From: Gammaproteobacteria bacterium
Lineage (GTDB): Bacteria; Pseudomonadota; Gammaproteobacteria; DSM-16500
Assembly: GCA_013816845.1 (NCBI GenBank)
Contig: JACDDU010000004.1
Location: 186,001-250,000 of the forward strand
Length of the DNA: 64,000 bases
Reading direction: 5' to 3'
Below, in pieces: positions 1 through 9,214 of this stretch. How positions within the stretch are numbered: position 1 is the stretch's first letter; each line of letters opens with the position of its first letter. Both the position numbers and the translations under genes were made by a program. A model generated the notes under the pieces. It made no database searches. It was not told the DNA's origin and saw nothing but the letters and a program-made list of their open reading frames with translations.

Positions 1-2300
1 GGATGATGGTGTGGAACGGATTCAATAGCAACTTTCAAGATGCCATCTTTTGTAATGGTGCCAACATAACTTAATTTTTCATTCATTGCGTTCGCTCTAT
101 CAACCATGGTTTCGATTTGTTGTGAATGTAAAGGAAGAAGTGAGAGGAATTCTTCTACACTGCAGGATTTCAATGCGGGCGGAACAAGATCTGTAACTTT
201 TACATCACTTAAAGAAACGCCATGTCCTATTTCTCGTGCTAGACATACTAATTTACGTGCAACATCCATACCGGATAAATCTTCGCGAGGATCAGGTTCA
301 GTAAAACCTAATGCTTTTGCTTCCCTGACAATGTCAGCAAATGCTTTTCCCGTTGATAATTCATTAAAGATATAGCTTAGCGTGCCCGAAACAATCCCTT
401 CGATTTTAATGACTTCATCGCCAGTTTTAATAATGTCTTGCAAGGTATTGATAATCGGAAGTCCCGCGCATACGGTGGCTTCGTAAAGATAGTGTGTATT
501 TTTTTGCTGCGATAACATTTTTAGTTGCTTGTAATAGGAATAATCCCCCGCATTCGCATGTTTATTAGGCGTGACCACATGGATATCTTTTTTAATAAAA
601 TCGATGTAGTGCTGTGAAATACTTTGATTGGCCGTGCAATCAATCATTACCGCATGCAATACATCGTCACTAAGAATGTGGTTGGCAAAGCTTGCGAGGT
701 TTGCTGACATTTCACTATTTTCTAATTGTTCTTGCCAATTCACTAAATTGATTGGTTCATGACTCAATATCATTTTATGACTGTTCATCACGCCGCGAAC
801 ACATAATTTAACTTGATATTGAGCATAGAGTTGATCAATGGCTAAATTTATTTGCTGTAATAAAGTACTACCGACTTTTCCAGGGCCAATTAATCCTATC
901 GAAATTGTTTTAGGTGAAAGATAAAAACTTGCATGCAATGCTTGTAGCGCGCGCTCAACGTCACTGTTTCTAATGACAACAGAAATATTACGCTCGGAAG
1001 AACCTTGCGAAATGGCGCTGATATTGATATTTGCTTTGGCAAGAGATGCGCATAACTTACCCGAAATTCCCACGGTTCCTATCATTTCATCGCCGACGGC
1101 TGCAATGATAGCGCAGTGCTTATCGATTGAAATACCTTCAATTACGTGTTGATCAATTTCAAACCTGAAATTATCTTTTAATATTTTTTCAACTTCATCA
1201 GCGACTTTGTTATCAATGGCAAAACAAATTGAATGTTCCGAACTTGCTTGTGAAATTAAAGTTACAGAAATAGTGGCTTGACGCAATATTTCAAATACCC
1301 GTGCTGCCATACCCGAGACGCCAATCATGCCTGCTCCTTCAATATTGACGATGGCGATATCCTCAATACTGGTCAATCCTTTAATAAGATGAGGAGACTT
1401 CTTTGGTAAAGCAGAAATATAAGTCCCTTTAAGATGGGGTTGATAACTATTTTTTATGAAGATCGGAATTTGCAACTTAAGGACCGGTGCAATGGTTTGA
1501 GGATGTAATACTTTTGCGCCAAAATAAGCAAGTTCAAGCGCTTCCTTGTAAGAGAGATCCTCGATAACAAATGAAGATCTTACTTTTAACGGATCGGCCG
1601 AGTAAATTCCGTTAACATTTGTCCAAATCGTTAAGCTTTTTGCGTTAAATAATTTGGCTATGATAGCTGAAGAAAAATCACTACCATTTCGGCCTAAAGT
1701 GGTGCGCTTTCCTTCGATAGTGGCAGCAATAAATCCCGGAATAATTAATTGATCAAAAGTTTTATTCCCTAAAAATTTTTCTAAGGCAGTCTGACTTTTT
1801 TCCCAATCAATGCTTAATATCCCATTTTTTTCATACACAAATATCACACTATAAGCATCGACATAGATAACATTGCGTTGATTAGAAAGATAAGAGACTA
1901 AAATTTTTGCTGACCATTGCTCTCCATATCCTAAAATAAAATCAGAAACTTCTTTTGAATAAGTGCCAGCAATTTGAATGGCTTCTAACACATTTGTAAT
2001 TGCTGCAAAATCATTCTGAAGCAAGTTCAGGATCTCAGTTTGCTTAAAATCATTTAGCAAGTTATTAACAAGGGTTAGATGAGATTGCTTTAAAATTGCT
2101 AATTCTTGTAAGTAAGGTTTACCTAATCTTGCTGCATCAAGTAATGTTTGTAATATTTGTGTGGTATTTTGGATGGCCGAGACAACAATAATTTCATTTT
2201 GACCACGCAATAATGATTTGAGGGCAATAAAGCGAGCGGCATTGCAAAGGCTTGAGCCACCAAATTTATGGACTACATATTGATTATATTTATTTTGCAT
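1..2300 (-). CDS. thrA: Bifunctional aspartokinase / homoserine dehydrogenase I (3' end beyond window)
   Basis: This cytoplasmic enzyme catalyses the first and third steps of threonine synthesis from aspartate: phosphorylation of aspartate, and NADPH-dependent reduction of aspartate semialdehyde to homoserine. The start ATG is at 2300 and about 766 codons are visible; the family is near 820 aa, so roughly 50 residues lie past the left edge. The N-terminal aspartokinase signature VHKFGGSS sits near residues 9-16 and TTLGRNGSDFS is the mid-domain substrate loop. Paired ACT regulatory segments follow (GAGMIGVSGMAARVF, then DEMIGTVGISGKL). The homoserine dehydrogenase Rossmann motif GLIGPGKVGS begins near residue 465, and SGTLSYIFN lies further on. 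The Thr-rich leader upstream implies attenuation control. Assignment is very secure; whether thrB and thrC follow cannot be seen. Confidence 0.96.
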   Translation of the reverse strand, partial: MQNKYNQYVVHKFGGSSLCNAARFIALKSLLRGQNEIIVVSAIQNTTQILQTLLDAARLGKPYLQELAILKQSHLTLVNNLLNDFKQTEILNLLQNDFAAITNVLEAIQIAGTYSKEVSDFILGYGEQWSAKILVSYLSNQRNVIYVDAYSVIFVYEKNGILSIDWEKSQTALEKFLGNKTFDQLIIPGFIAATIEGKRTTLGRNGSDFSSAIIAKLFNAKSLTIWTNVNGIYSADPLKVRSSFVIEDLSYKEALELAYFGAKVLHPQTIAPVLKLQIPIFIKNSYQPHLKGTYISALPKKSPHLIKGLTSIEDIAIVNIEGAGMIGVSGMAARVFEILRQATISVTLISQASSEHSICFAIDNKVADEVEKILKDNFRFEIDQHVIEGISIDKHCAIIAAVGDEMIGTVGISGKLCASLAKANINISAISQGSSERNISVVIRNSDVERALQALHASFYLSPKTISIGLIGPGKVGSTLLQQINLAIDQLYAQYQVKLCVRGVMNSHKMILSHEPINLVNWQEQLENSEMSANLASFANHILSDDVLHAVMIDCTANQSISQHYIDFIKKDIHVVTPNKHANAGDYSYYKQLKMLSQQKNTHYLYEATVCAGLPIINTLQDIIKTGDEVIKIEGIVSGTLSYIFNELSTGKAFADIVREAKALGFTEPDPREDLSGMDVARKLVCLAREIGHGVSLSDVKVTDLVPPALKSCSVEEFLSLLPLHSQQIETMVDRANAMNEKLSYVGTITKDGILKVAIESVPHHH

Positions 2301-2398
2301 ATATCGAAACTCCTCGATAGGCGAGAGATAGCGAAGCAAACATGGCATGCGCACGCATGCTGTTTAATGAGTGATGTTTAAAAAAATTTATTAGCGAT

Positions 2399-2430
2399 AC
2401 AACGTAAGATGCTTATTAAGCAGACGTTGT
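2399..2430 (-). promoter_or_regulatory. Candidate attenuator hairpin after the thr leader
   Basis: On the minus strand, a 7-bp outer stem (ACAACGT with ACGTTGT) encloses an inner TGCTT/AAGCA stem. It covers the last Thr codons and both stop codons of the leader, so a ribosome stalled or terminating there would affect its folding. A run of seven T follows about 14 nt downstream, which is too far for a textbook terminator. The switching mechanism is therefore inferred from arrangement only. Confidence 0.45.
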
Positions 2431-2562
2431 GAGGGTAAGTGTCGTCGTGTAACGCGTCGAGAAGAGGGAAGTAGCAGCAGTAACACTGGTAAGCGGGAAT
2501 AGGGGCAATCGCAAACTTTGCTGTGAAAATGAGTTTTTACTCTGTTTTATAGGAATTATCAT
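2416..2562 (-). CDS. thrL: Threonine-rich leader peptide of thrA (48 aa)
   Basis: A 48-codon reading frame begins with ATG at 2562 and ends in tandem TAA TAA codons, about 115 nt before thrA. Ten of its last 24 residues are Thr, including the runs YTTTLTLTT and VTAAT; there is little else in the sequence. This matches the design of the enterobacterial thr leader, where ribosome stalling at Thr codons (Thr and Ile in E. coli) controls transcription of thrA. It is longer than the 21-residue E. coli leader, and its Ile residues lie only at the N-terminus, so Ile sensing is doubtful. The ribosome binding site is weak (GAGAG about 13 nt upstream). Recognition rests on composition and position, not on sequence homology. 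Confidence 0.8.
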   Translation of the reverse strand: MIIPIKQSKNSFSQQSLRLPLFPLTSVTAATSLFSTRYTTTLTLTTSA

Positions 2563-2595
2563 GACTAAGAATCTCTCAAAAATAGCAATTAAAGT

Positions 2596-2623
2596 TTATT
2601 AATATACGATTTGACCGTATCAA
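2596..2623 (-). promoter_or_regulatory. Candidate sigma-70 promoter for thrL-thrA
   Basis: Read on the minus strand, TTGATA is followed by 16 bases and TAATAA. The -10 element ends about 34 nt before the leader ATG. Position fits transcription of the leader and thrA, but in AT-rich DNA such matches are common, so support is modest. Confidence 0.35.
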
Positions 2624-2799
2624 ATAAAATGGCTAACGTCAACTCATTATAATTTCTCCAACGATATGGGAGTGAGGATTAACCTTGAACCTCCATAAAC
2701 CACAAATTTTCTATTAAATTTTATATCTCAATCAAACAATTTTTATCTTTTCATCTCTATGTTAATTCTTATTTTCCTACGCTCAGAAAACGTAAAGCA

Positions 2800-3321
2800 A
2801 TGAATTCTAAATTGATTTGCAGTATTTACAGTAGTAAAATTCTTAAGCTCTGCCCTATGGAATCCGTCGTCATGTCATCCCCTCGGTTATTCACGCATCA
2901 TTCAAAATGTAAATCTCAGAATTACATGAACCAACAAAATAGTGAATTGAAAAAGTTGGAAGAATTAAAAGACATGATTTTTGATTTTCAACATCCTCGA
3001 AAGGCGAAGCATTGTATTAGAAGTTTTACCAGTATTATTTCCACTTTTAATCTATTTCTTACTTCTTTAAATATTTATCATAAACAAACGGGCTATACCT
3101 TTGAGCTTGGTCGCCTACATCAAGATTTATTGAATGCCTATAAAAAAGCTAGCCAATCAATCTATGTTGAGGGATGGATTAATCAATCTTCTTATTTTAA
3201 CAACGTCGTACCTCTCTTATATACTGCCGACCAATATATAATGGAAGCTTGTAACGCTAGGATTAAAGAGGAGTCTTTTCAAAATTCATGTACTAAGAAA
3301 CATGCCTCACGGTCCCCATAA
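2800..3321 (+). CDS. Hypothetical protein, helical
   Basis: I do not recognise this protein of up to 173 aa. Its first 40 residues look unstructured, with several possible ATG starts (2800, 2857, 2872), and no strong ribosome binding site separates them. The remainder is predominantly helical by composition, with Lys/Glu-rich and aromatic stretches; there is no signal peptide or clear membrane segment. It stands alone between the divergently transcribed thr leader and the LD-carboxypeptidase gene. It could be a lineage-specific protein or effector; that it is coding at all is moderately supported by length and composition. Confidence 0.5.
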   Translation: MNSKLICSIYSSKILKLCPMESVVMSSPRLFTHHSKCKSQNYMNQQNSELKKLEELKDMIFDFQHPRKAKHCIRSFTSIISTFNLFLTSLNIYHKQTGYTFELGRLHQDLLNAYKKASQSIYVEGWINQSSYFNNVVPLLYTADQYIMEACNARIKEESFQNSCTKKHASRSP

Positions 3322-3422
3322 ATTTAGAAAGTCTTATCACTGCAAGATATAGTTAATCTATGCGTGGATAGAGCGATTTTTGCTATTTACTATACGAGTT
3401 TAAATTACAAAGGCTAAGTCTT

Positions 3423-4310
3423 ATGAATGCCCTGCCATTACAAAAAGGAGATACAATCGGTCTTGTCTCTCCTTCAAGTCCATTGATGATGAGAGATATT
3501 AAACCGGGTATTCAATTTTTAGAGCAAAATGGTTTTAAAATAAAGTTTGGTCATCATCTCTATGATGCTGAGCGATTTTTAGCTGGTAAAGATGAAGATC
3601 GTGCGAAAGACTTACTCGATTTTTTTAAAGATCCGGAAGTGAAGGCAATCGTTGCATCCCGTGGAGGCCATGGATCCCAGCGATTATTACCTTTGTTAGA
3701 TTATCAAATGATCCATACTAATCCTAAAAAATTAGTCGGATTCAGCGATACGACGGCTTTGCAATTGGGTCTTTTCAAAAAAACGGGTCTTATAAGTTAC
3801 ACTGGCTTTAGTTTAACTAGCAAACGCAGTGGTTTAGTTGAGGAAACATTAATATCATGTTTATTAGGTCGTTCCTATCATGTTAAAGAAAGTGTAGTAG
3901 TTCACTCAGGTCTCGCTGAGGGTTTGCTAATTGGTGGTAATTTAACGCTCTTAACCAATTTGATGGGAACGCCTTATCAACCCAACTTTAAAAATTGTAT
4001 TTTACTTTTAGAGGACGTGGGTAATACGCCCTATAATGTTGATGGCATGTTTTCTCAGTTGGATTTAGCAGGCGTATTCGACCAAGTTGCTGGCATTATT
4101 TTAGGTGAGTTTGAAGACTGCGTAAGTAAAGCGGCTGACTGTCATGATGGGTCAGTGGAAGATGTTCTTCATGAATGGTCAGCCCGTTTCAATGTGCCCT
4201 GTATAAAAAATTTTCCTTACGGTCATGGTACGCGCAATTGCGTCTTGCCAATGGGTGGACTTGTTTCCTTGAATGCAAGTACCGGATGCCTGACTGTAAC
4301 CTCAACATAA
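3423..4310 (+). CDS. ldcA: LD-carboxypeptidase (muramoyltetrapeptide carboxypeptidase, peptidase S66)
   Basis: This enzyme removes the terminal D-Ala from the L-Ala-D-Glu-mDAP-D-Ala tetrapeptide during cytoplasmic recycling of peptidoglycan. The 295 aa match the usual family length. The start is near the N-terminal strand KGDTIGLVSPSSP. The S66 catalytic triad can be placed: nucleophile Ser108 in GFSDTT, Glu197 in LLLEDVGNTPYNVDG, and His268 in PYGHG, close to the E. coli spacing of Ser-Glu-His. The conserved SRGGHGS segment is at residues 79-85. No signal peptide is present, as expected for a cytosolic enzyme. It appears monocistronic, followed tail-to-tail by the next gene 40 bp away. Confidence 0.9.
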   Translation: MNALPLQKGDTIGLVSPSSPLMMRDIKPGIQFLEQNGFKIKFGHHLYDAERFLAGKDEDRAKDLLDFFKDPEVKAIVASRGGHGSQRLLPLLDYQMIHTNPKKLVGFSDTTALQLGLFKKTGLISYTGFSLTSKRSGLVEETLISCLLGRSYHVKESVVVHSGLAEGLLIGGNLTLLTNLMGTPYQPNFKNCILLLEDVGNTPYNVDGMFSQLDLAGVFDQVAGIILGEFEDCVSKAADCHDGSVEDVLHEWSARFNVPCIKNFPYGHGTRNCVLPMGGLVSLNASTGCLTVTST

Positions 4311-4350
4311 ATCCTACCGTCAACTGAATGCGAGGTGCCGTATTCTCATT

Positions 4351-6078
4351 CTACGCTCGAAAACCTGGTGAAGTTACAGATTCAAAGGATGCATTAAGTT
4401 GAGAATAAAGTGTTTTCAAAATATCTCCCGAGGAAATAATGTCACTCGTTTGGTAAGACTTGATTAATTTTCCAGTCAATTGATACGCGCAAATTAATCC
4501 ATTGGAATCACTGAGCAATAAATTGTTATCACTCATACTCATACTTCTGATGGCATTGAGTGATGTACTGATTTTATTTAACATTTCACCAGAATTAATA
4601 TTATAAATAAATACGTTACTGCCAACATCAGCAATGCCCATCGTATTTTCATTGATCATAATCATATTCTGCAAGCTGCAATTGTTAGCTAAGGGAAAAG
4701 TTTTAATAAGCGTTAAATTATCATCATAAATCTGATATTTATAGGCTAGAGAAGACGGTATTATTCCGGCTATGATAATGTGACGTGGTGTGGAAATTAA
4801 ATCCTCAATTAATAATACTGTCTCTTGCTGATGTATTAAATTTCCTGACTCGCTATCATATGTCTGAACGGTAGAGCAGTTAAAATTACCCACAGTAACA
4901 ATATGGTTGTTCCTTGCTATCATCCTTAAGCAGGGATCGCCATACGCAAAATGACTAAGTAGCTCCCCTGTATTTGGATTAAAAACTTTAATATCCGAGT
5001 TAAAATCATAACTACTTACCGCTATATTTCCAGAAGCTAATAATACTATTTTACTAACGCGAGCACCCTGCTGGGAAAATCGATTAACAATTTCAGCAGT
5101 TGCGGGATCAAATAACTTAAATTCATCTTCTTTTTTATCACCACCACTAATGATAAATCCATTTGGTAATAACACTGCTTTGCCCTCAGTCCAAACGCGG
5201 TGAGGGGAATCGTCATGTTGTGGAGGAGGCGCTGCGGGACGAGGCGGTGTTTTCATGAAAAAATTATTATAAAAAGTGCGCTTGGCGTAAGTCCTTGAAT
5301 AGCTAGACTGCTTCTGCTGCGCAAACCTGTCGCGGTATTCTTTATTTCTATAAGAACGTAAGGATTCCAAAATGATTTCGTCACGATCTGGATTCTCAAA
5401 TTCCCTGTTCCAAATCTGGACCATTAATTCTCGCTCAAACTTAGTCCATTTCTTTACTTCTTCCATCGTTATTCGATGTGTCACAATCAACTCATAGGCA
5501 GAGGCTAAGTTTAGAAATTCCTGTCGTGATAATGCAAAGGCCATAACTAAATTAAGTGCAGGCTCTTTTTTCTTTTTAAAATTTATTAAATAGGGCTTTA
5601 ATGAGCATAGACGATCATAACGATCGTCTAAACCTTCCAAATTAGATTTCCAGCATTCATTTACAAAGTTGACATCAAGCTCAAGCTGTTCAGCTAAAGG
5701 GTAAACATATTCAGGAATTTCATTTGTATAATGTTGAGTGGGGGGACTTGCTGGCTTATAGAAAGGGGAGTCACCATGATAAAAATGCGCAAAATGATTT
5801 GGTGAGGTTGGTTTCCAGGTTGGCTGGAAGTAGTTTTTCGCTGAAGGAAGTGACAAATTATACACTTTGCGTTTTTGTTCATTACCAAGTGTCGCGTAAG
5901 CTTCGCCAATCGCCTTAAATTTTTCTTCTGCAATACTTTTTGCATTAGGATCGGTTACCGTATTAAGATTTTTATCAGGATGAAATATTTTGGCTAAATG
6001 TTGATAACTTTTTTTAATTTCTTCCTGCGTTGCATCGATGCTTAACCCTAAAATATCATATAAATTTTCATCCATCAC
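4351..6078 (-). CDS. J-domain protein with C-terminal beta-propeller-like region (candidate effector)
   Basis: The first 70 residues of this 575-aa protein form a J domain: LYDILGLSIDATQEEIKKSY, the HPD tripeptide at residues 33-35, and a helix IV-like segment. J domains stimulate the ATPase of Hsp70/DnaK. There is no Gly/Phe linker or zinc-finger region, so it is not a DnaJ housekeeping chaperone. A helical, Lys/Arg-rich middle (about 110-270) and a Pro-rich linker (PPRPAAPPP) lead to repeated blade-like units from about residue 300, such as LFDPATAEIV and VFNPNTGELL, typical of WD40/PQQ-type propellers. The fusion suggests a client-binding propeller that recruits an Hsp70, possibly the host's. 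Lone gene; no signal peptide. Confidence 0.75.
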   Translation of the reverse strand: MMDENLYDILGLSIDATQEEIKKSYQHLAKIFHPDKNLNTVTDPNAKSIAEEKFKAIGEAYATLGNEQKRKVYNLSLPSAKNYFQPTWKPTSPNHFAHFYHGDSPFYKPASPPTQHYTNEIPEYVYPLAEQLELDVNFVNECWKSNLEGLDDRYDRLCSLKPYLINFKKKKEPALNLVMAFALSRQEFLNLASAYELIVTHRITMEEVKKWTKFERELMVQIWNREFENPDRDEIILESLRSYRNKEYRDRFAQQKQSSYSRTYAKRTFYNNFFMKTPPRPAAPPPQHDDSPHRVWTEGKAVLLPNGFIISGGDKKEDEFKLFDPATAEIVNRFSQQGARVSKIVLLASGNIAVSSYDFNSDIKVFNPNTGELLSHFAYGDPCLRMIARNNHIVTVGNFNCSTVQTYDSESGNLIHQQETVLLIEDLISTPRHIIIAGIIPSSLAYKYQIYDDNLTLIKTFPLANNCSLQNMIMINENTMGIADVGSNVFIYNINSGEMLNKISTSLNAIRSMSMSDNNLLLSDSNGLICAYQLTGKLIKSYQTSDIISSGDILKTLYSQLNASFESVTSPGFRA

Positions 6079-6293
6079 GCCACTCCACCTTGCTTATTGT
6101 AGTTATTAATGATTACGAGGCAGCCCATTTTTTGGGCAACTGAACGGGTTTTCAACCCTATTATTTTTAATAACGCAAAATATCAAAAACTGTAATTTTT
6201 TTCTATAGGGTTAACAGACAAAAAGAACGGCTCAAACAGTTTTCTAGTGGGTGTTCTCTGTAAATTCTACAGTGTCTATGCTGCAGAATTTCC

Positions 6294-7484
6294 TCAAGAA
6301 ATAAATTCAGTGTTGAAATGAAATCCTGCATCTTTCAACCGTTGAATCAAGGGATCACCAAAAGCAAAAGTTGGGGTCAAAAAACCTTTCCGACCGGGTA
6401 AGAAAGCCTTTTCTACTGCAAGACGAGCGGATTCACAGGCTAAAGCTACTGTAATCTCATTACCAGGATCGCCTTTGCCTTCCATGCTAACGATGAGTTT
6501 GCATTGTCCGTGACTGCGACAAACTAACCGTCCGCGAAAAAAACCTTGGTGACGTATCGCCTCCGAAGGACCTTCGCCGGGCTTAGGTCCGAAGCGACGT
6601 AACAGGCGGCGTCCCCTTGCGTTGGCAGTAACTAGCCCAAATCCCATAAGAATTCCCGAGGTTAAAATTGCTTTTAAATAGCCGAAGCGTTTACTCATGA
6701 CTAACCGTTCTTCATATTGAAAATCCGCGTGCGTTTGATTAATTTCGGAGAACAACCAAGCTGATCGCCGTACTACCGCAGTATTGATCGGGCCCATAAA
6801 AAAAGGAGCAGTCCAACGTTGCAAGATAGGCTCGAAATAGGGTCTTAATTTTGGCCGGGATGGGTGTGCACTAAGCGAATCGGGAATAAGAGTATCAGGA
6901 CTAAACAATTCTCCCCGTGCTTGTTCAGCCATATTAAGTGCGGAGGCAAGTGTTCCGCCATTAAATCCACCGCGGATTTGATAATAGAGAGACATCGAAT
7001 CAAGATGAATCTTACGATTGTTTGCCGATGTTAATCCAAGATAAACAGAAAGATCCGCAGGAATTGAATCAAAACCACTAAAAGGAATTAAACGCGCTCC
7101 TGTTTCCAGCGCCTGTTGTTGATATTTTTTAATCATAGCGTGAATAAAAGGGGTTTCACCTGTAATGTCGAGGTAATCTTTTCCGAATTTAATACAACTT
7201 GCTATGACTGGTTCGCCATAGATTGCGAAAGGTCCTGCAAAACTTAGCACGACGTTGGTTTGTTGCACTATGTTGTCAATGCTTGTGGGCTCGGTTGAAT
7301 CGGCTATTAAGATAGTAGGTTTAATGATGCACTCTGCTTGCACTTCTTTCAGCTTTTGCATATTGCGCCCGGCAATTGCGACGCGCAAATGATCCCCAAT
7401 CCCAGGGCGCATCATATATTGAGCGGCAAGCTTGCCAGTGAAACCCGTGGCGCCATAGATGACAAGATCAAATTCAGACTGCAT
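6294..7484 (-). CDS. Saccharopine dehydrogenase-like NAD(P)-binding oxidoreductase
   Basis: The 396-aa protein opens with a Rossmann dinucleotide-binding motif, LVIYGATGFTGKLAAQYM (GATGFTG at about residues 11-17), then AIAGRN. The downstream pattern (VVLSFAGPFAIYGEPVI, YLDITGE, GFDSIPADLS) is that of the saccharopine dehydrogenase / SCCPDH family, which includes mycobacterial trans-acting enoyl reductases acting on polyketide lipids. It is probably not a lysine-pathway enzyme, and the substrate is unknown. Local base composition looks more GC-rich than its neighbours (around 6530-6620), a possible sign of separate origin. It is monocistronic on the minus strand, 215 bp downstream of the start of the J-domain gene. 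Confidence 0.8.
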   Translation of the reverse strand: MQSEFDLVIYGATGFTGKLAAQYMMRPGIGDHLRVAIAGRNMQKLKEVQAECIIKPTILIADSTEPTSIDNIVQQTNVVLSFAGPFAIYGEPVIASCIKFGKDYLDITGETPFIHAMIKKYQQQALETGARLIPFSGFDSIPADLSVYLGLTSANNRKIHLDSMSLYYQIRGGFNGGTLASALNMAEQARGELFSPDTLIPDSLSAHPSRPKLRPYFEPILQRWTAPFFMGPINTAVVRRSAWLFSEINQTHADFQYEERLVMSKRFGYLKAILTSGILMGFGLVTANARGRRLLRRFGPKPGEGPSEAIRHQGFFRGRLVCRSHGQCKLIVSMEGKGDPGNEITVALACESARLAVEKAFLPGRKGFLTPTFAFGDPLIQRLKDAGFHFNTEFIS

Positions 7485-7801
7485 AAATTTCTCGTTCGTG
7501 AATGCACAATAGTGTGTCGTATACCAAACGTTTAGTTATAAATGAATATTCATTATTGTAAGGATAACTAAAACGATTAAAATTCAAAGGGTATACAACT
7601 TGATTAGAGACGATAAGCTACGTTCATATCCCTCTTTATTTGATCAATAAAACTGTTATTTCATGTTCATAAGATAAGCTTGGCTCAGCCTCCTTGATTA
7701 AAATTTAATATGCAAACGTGTTGGCGACGACGTGTTTTCCTTGTGCAGGTGATATTCCATCTGCATGTATTAAGATAATTGTAATTTGAAGAGAAAATAT
7801 T
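7485..7801. other. Intergenic, no gene seen
   Basis: This AT-rich spacer separates two divergent genes and would hold both promoters. I see no coding remnant, RNA gene or strong hairpin in it. Confidence 0.5.
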
Positions 7802-8169
7802 ATGATAATTAAAATAACAAAATATTTTCTGCTTTTATTTTTATTTCTATCTCCATTCATTACCGGAAACGCTAAACCCTTCGCAAGTAACGATAATACC
7901 TATCTAAACGTCGTGAATAATTGGAATGAAAATATTGAAATACAAGAAGGTCAGGTTTATAAACACAGAAAAGTTATAAGCCCTAATTATAATTTAGAAT
8001 GGTCCATGATATTTCAGGTAACATTTCTAACTTAAAAATTAGCTATTATCGTCAGAGTATATGGAGAGAAATTCCTCATTGTATTGATAAAGTAGTGTAC
8101 TATTCAGTTACTATTTATGTGACTCCTTCAGTTGCTGATCAAGCAGTACCCGTTTATGTTCGTTATTAA
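7802..8169 (+). pseudogene. Small secreted protein, frameshifted
   Basis: The frame begins with a clear signal peptide (IIKITKYFLLLFLFLSPFIT, then GNAKPF) and runs 77 residues to a stop at 8033-8035. A second frame overlaps from about 8002 and continues coherently (HDISGNISNLKISYYRQSIW ... VYVRY) to TAA at 8167-8169. Joining them by one base near 8000-8005 gives a secreted protein of about 121 aa with one Cys, similar in size to the other small exported proteins nearby. The gene is therefore either freshly inactivated or affected by a one-base sequence error. Function is unknown. Confidence 0.6.
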
Positions 8170-8428
8170 TTAATGAATGAATGGGGCGGATGCATTTTTG
8201 CATGCAGCAAACTTTCCCTACGTTCCAGTTCATCATTCATTGCTATAAGAAAAATTCGAGAGAGTTTAGATGACAAAGTGGTTAAAGCGAAAAAATTAAC
8301 ATTATAATTAATATTAATTGGAGGCAATGAGCTGAAGCTAAATATTAGATTCAATATAGAAAATTTTTGAGGCTATTTGCAATGATAATCTCTTCCCGAA
8401 ATGGTCTATCTAACTTCAAAATTTTATA

Positions 8429-9214
8429 TTAACGCCGAAATTGCAAGCTTGGTAATTGGTGTTTATAACTCTCTTTCTCACGTTTTACGCTAAAATCTCG
8501 TTCCAACAGTTCACCTTTCTTTAATGCTTTTTGTTGGGGTACGCCTTGTTCGAATAGCAGGAAACGTTTAAGTGTAATTTGCCGGTAAGAACGGTCTGCC
8601 TCTTGCAGTTGGGATTTAATTAGCTGAATGTCCTCTGCTGTCTTACTTTCGACTGCGCGCTTTTGTTCCTTAAGAATAATTTCGCCCATACATTCTAGGG
8701 GCGTAATAGTATCCTTTAAACCAGCTTCACAGACAGACATTATTTGATCAAAATCGTCATGAAAAGTAGCTACTTCCTTACATCTTTTTTGGAATATCTG
8801 ATTCATTAAATGCTTGATTTTTGGATGGGTCATTGTTTGATAGTGTCTAGACAAGCGGTTAATTTCATCAGTTGTCATGGACTGGTCTAAAATATTGCTA
8901 CAATTCTGATACTCAAGGAAGCTGGTCATTGATGTAATTTCTACTGGATTAGGCATCATGCTTAAACGGTGAATCGTAAGCGGCATTAGATGAGGGGAGA
9001 TTTTAAGATGGTTTGCTAATAGAACTGCATGTACAAATTCATTAATTTGGTTATGATTCAAAATATAAGTAGCACATTGATCTTTCAGAAATCCTGCCGC
9101 GATAATAATATTATAAGCTTGTTTTAAATCGCTAGGACCATAACCATATCCGCGTTTTTCGGCTTGAAGATAAAGTTTCCATTGGTATAAGTGTAGAAGT
9201 TCGTCAGGAAGCAT
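8429..9214 (-). CDS. Hypothetical helical protein
   Basis: A 261-aa protein of unknown function. It begins MLPDELLHLYQWKLYLQAEK and is almost entirely alpha-helical by composition, with a charged C-terminal third (KEQKRAVESKTAEDIQ, KREKESYKHQ) that could form a coiled coil. No signal peptide, membrane segment or recognised motif is visible. It is a single minus-strand gene with long noncoding DNA on both sides. Size, solitary setting and lack of relatives I can name fit an effector-type or lineage-specific gene, but nothing in the sequence proves that. Confidence 0.6.
   Translation of the reverse strand: MLPDELLHLYQWKLYLQAEKRGYGYGPSDLKQAYNIIIAAGFLKDQCATYILNHNQINEFVHAVLLANHLKISPHLMPLTIHRLSMMPNPVEITSMTSFLEYQNCSNILDQSMTTDEINRLSRHYQTMTHPKIKHLMNQIFQKRCKEVATFHDDFDQIMSVCEAGLKDTITPLECMGEIILKEQKRAVESKTAEDIQLIKSQLQEADRSYRQITLKRFLLFEQGVPQQKALKKGELLERDFSVKREKESYKHQLPSLQFRR

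Noticed and set aside
4351-4600. DnaJ housekeeping chaperone
   Set aside because: Only the J domain is shared; the Gly/Phe linker and zinc-finger domain are missing in both J-domain proteins.
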